A DNA stretch of 7,143 nt from an archaeon. GTDB lineage: Archaea; Thermoproteota; Nitrososphaeria; Nitrososphaerales; Gagatemarchaeaceae. The notes beneath the pieces are model-generated. The model was not told the DNA's origin. It did not search any database and saw nothing but the letters and a program-made list of their open reading frames with translations. Positions 5,946-7,143 of the stretch are shown here, piece by piece; position 1 is the first letter of the stretch; every line of letters begins with the position of its first letter. The stretch is from NCBI GenBank assembly GCA_021822995.1, contig JAKAPN010000054.1, positions 1-7,143 on the forward strand. Direction: 5' to 3'. Position numbers and translations under genes: made by a program.

Positions 5946-6053
5946 CAGGTCTTCGATGGGCAGCTAGACGCACCCCGCCGCAATTGCGCTCAATCGCAAT
6001 CTCCGTTTTGACTCGGGCGCGGTTCTTATTTATTCGTTGAAGGGTGATGAGGC
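5946..6053 (-). promoter_or_regulatory. Intergenic region upstream of rfcS with a weak TATA-like element
   Basis: A 108-base gap, the longest in the window. On the minus strand AATAAATAAGAA (6035-6024) is the only AT-rich block and could serve as a TATA element for rfcS-hisS, with a start near 6004 and a leader of about 60 bases. It is less canonical than the other three promoters proposed here. No Shine-Dalgarno sequence precedes the rfcS ATG. No T-run that would end the livGF transcript is visible on the transcribed strand. Confidence 0.35.
5979..6000. repeat. CGCAAT repeat cluster / inverted repeat in the rfcS leader
   Basis: The plus strand carries a perfect 10-bp palindrome CGCAATTGCG (5979-5988), followed after six bases by another CGCAAT (5995-6000). 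ATTGCG at 5983-5988 and CGCAAT at 5995-6000 form a 6-bp stem with a 6-base loop. The cluster lies between the weak TATA-like block and the rfcS ATG. It could bind a dimeric regulator or fold in the leader RNA. Short enough that chance remains possible. Confidence 0.4.
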
Positions 6054-6773
6054 CTATGCCCCGGCCATTTTCATGCCGAGGTAGAGCTTCGCCAGTTCCT
6101 GGTGGGACAGCAGCTCGTTAGCGGACCCGATGAAGGCGTTCCGTCCCCCGACCAGAAGGTACGCCCTGTCACCGATCTCGAGGGCGCGTTTCGCGTTCTG
6201 CTCGACGAGCACGATGGTCATCCCTCTGTCCTTTCCGAGGGACCTGATGGTCTTGAGCACCTCTGTGGCGTACTTCGGGGAGAGGTTGGCGGTGGGCTCG
6301 TCGAACATGATGACCTTCGGCTTCCGCAGGAGCGCCATGGCCATGGCCACCATCTGCCTCTCCCCTCCGCTGAGGTTCACCACCCTTGACCCGAGGTAAG
6401 ACTTCAGCTGTGGGAAGACGTCGAGGGAGTCCTTCAACCTGGTCTCGAATTCGCTCCGGGAGACCATGTAGGCAGCCATCTTGAAGTTCTCGGACACTGT
6501 CAACTGAGTGAAAACGCTCTCCGTCTGAGGAAGGTAGGCCAGCCCGGACCTTGCGATCACGTGCGCCGGGTGTCCGCTCAGCCGGCTGTCGTCCATGGTG
6601 ACCGTCCCTTTGTAGATGTTCGCAAGCCCGGCGATCGTTTTCAGCAACGTGCTCTTGCCCGAGCCGTTGGGCCCCACGATGATTGTGAGCTCGCCTGGGA
6701 CGGCTTCGAGGGAGACGTCAGTGAGTATCTGCAGCTTCCCGTATCCTGCGGACACGTCTTTGACTTGAAGCAC
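6054..6773 (-). CDS. livF: ABC transporter ATP-binding protein, LivF type
   Basis: The second ATPase of a branched-chain amino acid (HAAT family) importer, acting on the cytoplasmic face of the membrane as a heterodimer with LivG. It has 239 residues, a normal length. It shows GYG (10-12) near the N-terminus, Walker A GPNGSGKST (34-42), Q-loop Gln83 in YLPQTE, signature LSGGERQ (134-140), Walker B VIMFDEP (154-160), and VEQNAKRAL (190-198), where the usual H-loop histidine is Gln192 as is normal for LivF. The start is GTG at 6773-6771, 2 bases after the livG stop, with GGGGG 7 bases upstream (6785-6781). The stop is TAG. The permease and binding-protein genes are not in the window, so the substrate is unproven. 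Urea (UrtE) or another amide or amino acid remains possible. Confidence 0.9.
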   Translation of the reverse strand: MLQVKDVSAGYGKLQILTDVSLEAVPGELTIIVGPNGSGKSTLLKTIAGLANIYKGTVTMDDSRLSGHPAHVIARSGLAYLPQTESVFTQLTVSENFKMAAYMVSRSEFETRLKDSLDVFPQLKSYLGSRVVNLSGGERQMVAMAMALLRKPKVIMFDEPTANLSPKYATEVLKTIRSLGKDRGMTIVLVEQNAKRALEIGDRAYLLVGGRNAFIGSANELLSHQELAKLYLGMKMAGA

Positions 6774-6775
6774 CG

Positions 6776-7143
6776 CTACGCCCCCAGGTAGGCCTCGATG
6801 ACCTTGGCGTCGGACATCACCTGGTCGGGCTTGCCGGCTGCGACCACCTTCCCGAAAGCCATGGCCGTGACCGTGTCGACGTAGCCGAGCGCGATCTCTA
6901 GTCTGTGCTCCACGATGAGGAAGGTGACCCCGAGCTCGTCCCTCAGCTTCAGTATCCTGCCGAAGATCTCGTGAGCGAGCGTCGGGTTGACACCGGAGAT
7001 GGGCTCGTCCAACAATATCAGCCTCCCTCCGCTCATGAGGGTCCTTGCCAGCTCCAGGAGCTTCATCTGGCCCCCGCTCAGCTTCGAAGCCTCGTGGTCC
7101 CAGACCTTGTCGAGGCCGAGGAGCTCGAGGACCCCGAAAGCAC
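6776..7143 (-). CDS. livG: ABC transporter ATP-binding protein, LivG type (C-terminal part, 5' end beyond window)
   Basis: The last 121 codons of the partner ATPase to LivF; the reading frame stays open to the window edge, so the Walker A half lies outside. Visible are the signature KLSGGQ (residues 20-25 of the fragment), Walker B LILLDEP (41-47), the D-loop SGVNPT (49-54), the H-loop VEHR (77-80) with His79, and the C-terminal VIEAYLGA typical of LivG. An internal ATG at 7066 lies inside the signature motif and is not the start. Stop TAG at 6778-6776, 2 bases before livF. The LSGGQMKLLELAR stretch has Lys where most LivG proteins have Arg after the signature, a mild change. Confidence 0.9.
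   Translation of the reverse strand, partial: AFGVLELLGLDKVWDHEASKLSGGQMKLLELARTLMSGGRLILLDEPISGVNPTLAHEIFGRILKLRDELGVTFLIVEHRLEIALGYVDTVTAMAFGKVVAAGKPDQVMSDAKVIEAYLGA

Noticed and set aside
6024..6035. T-rich terminator at TTCTTATTTATT
   Set aside because: The T-rich strand is the plus strand, whereas all genes are transcribed on the minus strand, so it cannot end the livGF transcript; it is better read as a weak TATA-like block for rfcS.
6776..7066. livG starting at the internal ATG 7066
   Set aside because: The ATG follows directly after the ABC signature LSGGQ; the frame continues upstream to the window edge with LivG-like sequence, so this is a truncated view of a longer gene.
1..7143. 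Mobile element, CRISPR array, tRNA or rRNA gene
   Set aside because: I looked for transposase-like proteins, regularly spaced repeats and tRNA-like GGTTCGA segments in the gaps and found none; coding density is about 95% with family-typical genes.

Overview
The window is a compact, GC-rich stretch of archaeal chromosome (by eye near 60% GC). All eight genes I can support lie on the minus strand, so transcription runs from high to low coordinates. The archaeal assignment rests on a replication factor C small subunit, an RtcB ligase paired with archease, a stand-alone Lrp/AsnC ligand-binding protein, and TATA-like elements roughly 25-35 bases upstream of start codons. I infer a Thaumarchaeota- or Bathyarchaeia-related lineage, but the sequence alone does not fix the phylum.

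In order of transcription: (1) 7143-6054 holds the end of a branched-chain-amino-acid-type ABC cassette, livG (5' end cut off by the window edge) and livF, spaced by 2 bases. (2) After a 108-base gap with a small inverted repeat come the clamp-loader small subunit gene and hisS (histidyl-tRNA synthetase), 1 base apart. (3) 3670-3440 is a 76-residue Lrp/AsnC ligand-binding domain with no DNA-binding domain, behind its own TATA-like promoter. (4) 3400-734 holds tdh (SDR-type L-threonine 3-dehydrogenase), kbl (glycine C-acetyltransferase) and archease. tdh and kbl overlap by 4 bases, and archease overlaps or abuts kbl. (5) 673-1 is the N-terminal 224 codons of rtcB, preceded by a good BRE/TATA-like element.

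Together tdh and kbl encode the two-step conversion of threonine to glycine and acetyl-CoA. Archease activates RtcB, which joins tRNA halves after intron removal. The Lrp-type ligand-binding protein sits directly upstream of the threonine operon, which is suggestive because Lrp controls tdh-kbl in Escherichia coli.

Most of the window is ordinary housekeeping sequence, and I see no mobile element, CRISPR array, RNA gene or clear undescribed multi-gene system. The signals most worth following are non-coding. One is a perfect 10-bp inverted repeat that brackets the tdh TATA element and includes the tdh start codon. The other is a CGCAAT repeat cluster upstream of the clamp-loader gene. No gene-free stretch exceeds 108 bases.
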